Part shown: positions 7,502 through 10,209 of the stretch, one piece after another
Position numbering within the stretch: the first letter of the stretch is position 1
How the letters are laid out: each line of letters begins with the position of its first letter
DNA from: Isotricha intestinalis
Taxonomy: Eukaryota > Ciliophora > Litostomatea > Vestibuliferida > Isotrichidae
Direction: 5' to 3'
Length of the DNA stretch: 10,209 bases
Assembly (NCBI GenBank): GCA_023807065.1
Contig: JAJJLU010001086.1
Location: 1 to 10,209 of the forward strand
The notes under the pieces: model-generated
The model's database searches: none
What the model saw: the letters and a program-made list of their open reading frames with translations, nothing else
Told to the model about the DNA's origin: nothing
Made by a program: the position numbers and the translations under genes

Positions 7502-10072
7502 TTAAAAATCATCCATATTTTTAATCCTATTCCACAAAGCTAAATTTCTTTCTCCAGGATTAACAACTAATTTTCCTAATTTATCAACATTATCTTTTTT
7601 AGGAAATACTCTTTCAAAACCTCCAAAAGCTCTATTTAATTCACAAATACTTTCTTCAACAATTTGTTCTAATAAATTTTTATAAACACATTCTTTATCT
7701 AAAGTTTTTTCATCAATATGAGAAAAAGGAATTAAACCAAGAATATTATACATATCTAAATAAACTGAACTTTTAACAACTTTATCAATCATACTATAAC
7801 TTTCTAATGAAGGATTATAATTAACTTCTATTAACCAAGGTTTATCATTTGAATCTATTAATATATCAAAACCATATATTTCATATAATGTATTGTGTAA
7901 AATATTATAATTATTGCCTAATAAATTTAATTCTGTATTTCTTATTGAAAATATTGTTTTTGCTATTATTACTTTTATATCTTCAAATATTTTCTTTACA
8001 TTTTTTCCTTTTTTTAATAAATGCTTTTTTAATGTTTTTACTGTCCATTCATTTCCTTCTTCTGCTTCTGGATCTTCATTTTTTCCAAATTTTTCTTTAT
8101 TTTTTTCATTAAATGAAGTATTTGTTAAATGAATCCATAAATTTTTTAAAGTCTTTAAATCTAATTTATATTCTTCACTAGCAATTCTAACAATACCATT
8201 ATTATGTAAATATATTATTATTGGATTATAACTTGTTACTAAAACATATAATCTTAAATCATATTTTCTTCCTTTTAAAGTTCCTGGATTTGAAATATAT
8301 TTTGTAACTAAACAATCTCCTGTTATTTCTTTTGGATTTTCTAATATATATATTCCTCTTCCTTGAGAATTTTGAGTTGGTTTTACTAAGTAAATATTAT
8401 TTAAATTTAATTCAAAGTTTTTAAATTTTTCATCAAATATTTTCTTATCTTTTGGTAATGTATATGATTCTGGCATATAATCATATTCTTCATTAAATAA
8501 TTCTTTTTGTTTCATATATAATTGATATAATCTTTCTTTATTATGAATTACATAAAATGTTTTATGATGATTATATTTTTGGTATTTACTATATGTTTCT
8601 AAAAATTCACATTTTTCATCATATACATAATTTGACATATAACTATTATTTACTTTTATTATATTATTATATCTTAATGTTTCATTTACACAAAATGGTG
8701 TTGATAAATAAGTTTTTTCTTGAACTGTTATAAAATATTCTTTTTCTTTTATTGTTATAGGGGTATAATTTATTTTAGATAAATCTTGCTTATAAGGAAT
8801 AAAAGGAGGATATTTAAAAAAAACAGTTCTCATAGGACATTTACAAATATGATTATTAGGAATATATAAATTAATCTTTTGTTCAGAAATTTTATCAAAA
8901 GTTTCTTTGAAATTTTTATTATATAAATCAGTTAAATATTTTGTTTTATCAATAGGACACTTATAATTAGCATCATTAGTATAATAAATTTTTAATTTAT
9001 AATAATCAACTAATCCTAAATCATTATAAGTCATATTTTTTTTAGCATCAAAAATAGCACATCTCATATCATTTTTATAGAAATAATAAATAACATAACC
9101 AAATTTATTACTATCAGTAATACATTCTCCATTAAATAATAAGCAATTTCCAAAAAAGCTTTTAATATATAAATTACATTTTTTACTATAATAACGTTGA
9201 AAATACCAATTTGAATCTAATAAAGTACCAATAGTTATTCTAGTTAAGGGTAAATTACTATAATTATTAATTTTCATTAAATCTAAAACAAAACTTCTTT
9301 TGTTCCAATGAGGATTATAATCATTTTCATTTTTACTTAAAGCAATGTATGTAGAATAAGTTCCTCTTAAAACAGTAAAAGCTTTTGTAGCTTTATAAGT
9401 AGTAGAAAAATAATTGTTACCTAATTTAACTATATAACTCACTCTTTTAGCTTTATTATATCCAAAATAATCCATTGATTTTTTATTAAATCCTAATATA
9501 TGAATTAATTGATGTAAAATATTAGGAATAAAATAATCTTCATTTTTTATTAATATTTCATCTTTGTATCCTACTCTTAATTTTATATATGCTATTATAG
9601 GACGTTTAGTTTTTTTTTCTATTGCACAAATTCCTGCTGTTGAAAATTGTTTTTTTTCTTTAAAATCAAAGTATGGATAAATTAAAAAATCTGCATTTAT
9701 TCCTTTTTTATATTGTTTTGAATAAAAATTTATACGTGTATTATTACATAAATCTTCTATATTTTCTTCAAATTTTATTTTATGTCTTTCATTCATAATA
9801 AATAATTCTTTAAGGTAAATTGCTGATTTTTTTAAATATAATTTAATTGTATTTAAATAACTTTCTGATATTACGTTTGGATTGTTTTTTGATTGAGAAT
9901 TTATTTTGTTAAAATCATACATTATTTCTAAAGGAAGATGTGATGGATTTGATTCATTTAATTCTAATTCTATTGGATTTCTTATATTATCTGAGTTTTC
10001 AAATTGACATTCAGAATTTATTTTCACTGTTAAGACAGTGATAAATATTAGGAAAATAAATACTTTTTTCAT
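7502..10072 (-). CDS. Secreted leishmanolysin-like (M8) pseudoprotease fused to a TTLL-type ligase domain
   Basis: One open frame of 856 residues, stop TAA, no intron needed. A signal peptide covers 1-20. Residues ~60-345 resemble leishmanolysin/GP63 (M8). The zinc motif is at 187-191 as HQLIH, followed by ILGF. The third zinc His is in HW (255-256), 64 residues on, and the Met-turn Met266 comes 11 later, as in GP63. The catalytic Glu of HEXXH is Gln188, so proteolysis is unlikely. A Cys-containing stretch with N-glycosylation sequons follows (~300-488). Residues ~490-782 form a tubulin-tyrosine-ligase-like domain with Lys564-Pro and GRGI (571-574) for ATP, KYDLRLYV (603-610), HLTN (648-651), FDILIDSNDKPWLIEVN (735-751) and NPSL (753-756). 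This set is typical of polyglutamylase TTLLs (TTLL4/5-like), which add Glu to side chains. No membrane helix separates the halves. A tail of ~70 residues is unassigned. Confidence 0.9.
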   Translation of the reverse strand: MKKVFIFLIFITVLTVKINSECQFENSDNIRNPIELELNESNPSHLPLEIMYDFNKINSQSKNNPNVISESYLNTIKLYLKKSAIYLKELFIMNERHKIKFEENIEDLCNNTRINFYSKQYKKGINADFLIYPYFDFKEKKQFSTAGICAIEKKTKRPIIAYIKLRVGYKDEILIKNEDYFIPNILHQLIHILGFNKKSMDYFGYNKAKRVSYIVKLGNNYFSTTYKATKAFTVLRGTYSTYIALSKNENDYNPHWNKRSFVLDLMKINNYSNLPLTRITIGTLLDSNWYFQRYYSKKCNLYIKSFFGNCLLFNGECITDSNKFGYVIYYFYKNDMRCAIFDAKKNMTYNDLGLVDYYKLKIYYTNDANYKCPIDKTKYLTDLYNKNFKETFDKISEQKINLYIPNNHICKCPMRTVFFKYPPFIPYKQDLSKINYTPITIKEKEYFITVQEKTYLSTPFCVNETLRYNNIIKVNNSYMSNYVYDEKCEFLETYSKYQKYNHHKTFYVIHNKERLYQLYMKQKELFNEEYDYMPESYTLPKDKKIFDEKFKNFELNLNNIYLVKPTQNSQGRGIYILENPKEITGDCLVTKYISNPGTLKGRKYDLRLYVLVTSYNPIIIYLHNNGIVRIASEEYKLDLKTLKNLWIHLTNTSFNEKNKEKFGKNEDPEAEEGNEWTVKTLKKHLLKKGKNVKKIFEDIKVIIAKTIFSIRNTELNLLGNNYNILHNTLYEIYGFDILIDSNDKPWLIEVNYNPSLESYSMIDKVVKSSVYLDMYNILGLIPFSHIDEKTLDKECVYKNLLEQIVEESICELNRAFGGFERVFPKKDNVDKLGKLVVNPGERNLALWNRIKNMDDF

Positions 10073-10197
10073 TTTTTTTTTAGTTGTTTTTTTTTAAATA
10101 AAAAAATTAATTTAAAATTGGATTATTTAATTTTTTTTTATTTACTATATATGGAAAAAATTTATTATTTTGTTAATATACCGTATTTGACTTGGTC
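10073..10197. promoter_or_regulatory. Right subtelomere and promoter space of M8-TTLL gene
   Basis: Only 125 nt separate the start codon of the large minus-strand gene from the telomere repeat, so its promoter and 5' UTR must be contained here. The 30 nt next to the ATG are nearly all A on the coding strand. The last 30 nt (ACCGTATTTGACTTGGTC region) are richer in G/C than the rest. No single element can be named. Confidence 0.5.
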
Positions 10198-10209
10198 ATG
10201 GGGATTGGG
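10198..10209. repeat. Right telomere remnant
   Basis: The last 12 bases read ATGGGGATTGGG, the reverse complement of the left end, with the G-rich strand running 5' to 3' toward the terminus as at any chromosome end. It supports the window being a whole linear molecule rather than an internal fragment. Confidence 0.85.

Noticed and set aside
7849..8132. Two overlapping + strand frames opposite the TTLL domain
   Set aside because: They are shadows of the strongly supported ligase coding sequence on the other strand.

Overview
The window looks like one complete, gene-sized macronuclear chromosome of a ciliate. It opens with CCCCAATCCCCAT and closes with the reverse complement of the same sequence, i.e. 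C-rich/G-rich telomere-type repeats in the orientation expected at two chromosome ends. Everything between is extremely AT-rich, densely packed with genes, and carries very short GT-AG introns (about 25-48 nt). Every long reading frame can be read with the standard genetic code: no in-frame TAA, TAG or TGA is needed, and five of six genes stop at TAA, one at TGA. Ciliate-like telomeres together with a standard code point, by inference, to a litostome such as a rumen or gut trichostome rather than a Tetrahymena- or Oxytricha-type ciliate.

Layout, left to right: left telomere (1-14) and short subtelomere; a three-exon YIPF1/YIPF2-type Golgi membrane protein (+, 195-1056); a membrane-anchored histidine acid phosphatase (-, 1248-2561), convergent with the first gene; a CLEC16A-family endosome/autophagy protein (+, 2630-5041), divergent from the phosphatase across a 68-nt shared promoter space; a two-exon tandem CCCH (TTP/TIS11-type) zinc-finger protein (+, 5266-6152); a 598-nt gene-free spacer with a pair of possible hairpins; a small unrecognised gene with a tiny intron (-, 6751-7249); and a large gene (-, 7502-10072) reaching almost to the right telomere (10198-10209).

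The large right-hand gene is the most remarkable. One uninterrupted 856-codon frame has a signal peptide, a leishmanolysin (M8)-like domain whose HEXXH is changed to HQLIH, a cysteine-containing middle section, and then an apparently intact tubulin-tyrosine-ligase-like (TTLL, polyglutamylase-type) ATP-dependent ligase domain. A dead metalloprotease fused to a normally cytosolic amino-acid ligase behind a signal peptide is a combination I do not know as a described architecture.

The genes do not form an operon; each has its own start and orientation. Three of the six (YIPF, acid phosphatase, CLEC16A) belong to the Golgi-endosome-lysosome system and the large gene also has a secretory signal, so there is a loose endomembrane theme. 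This may be coincidence.
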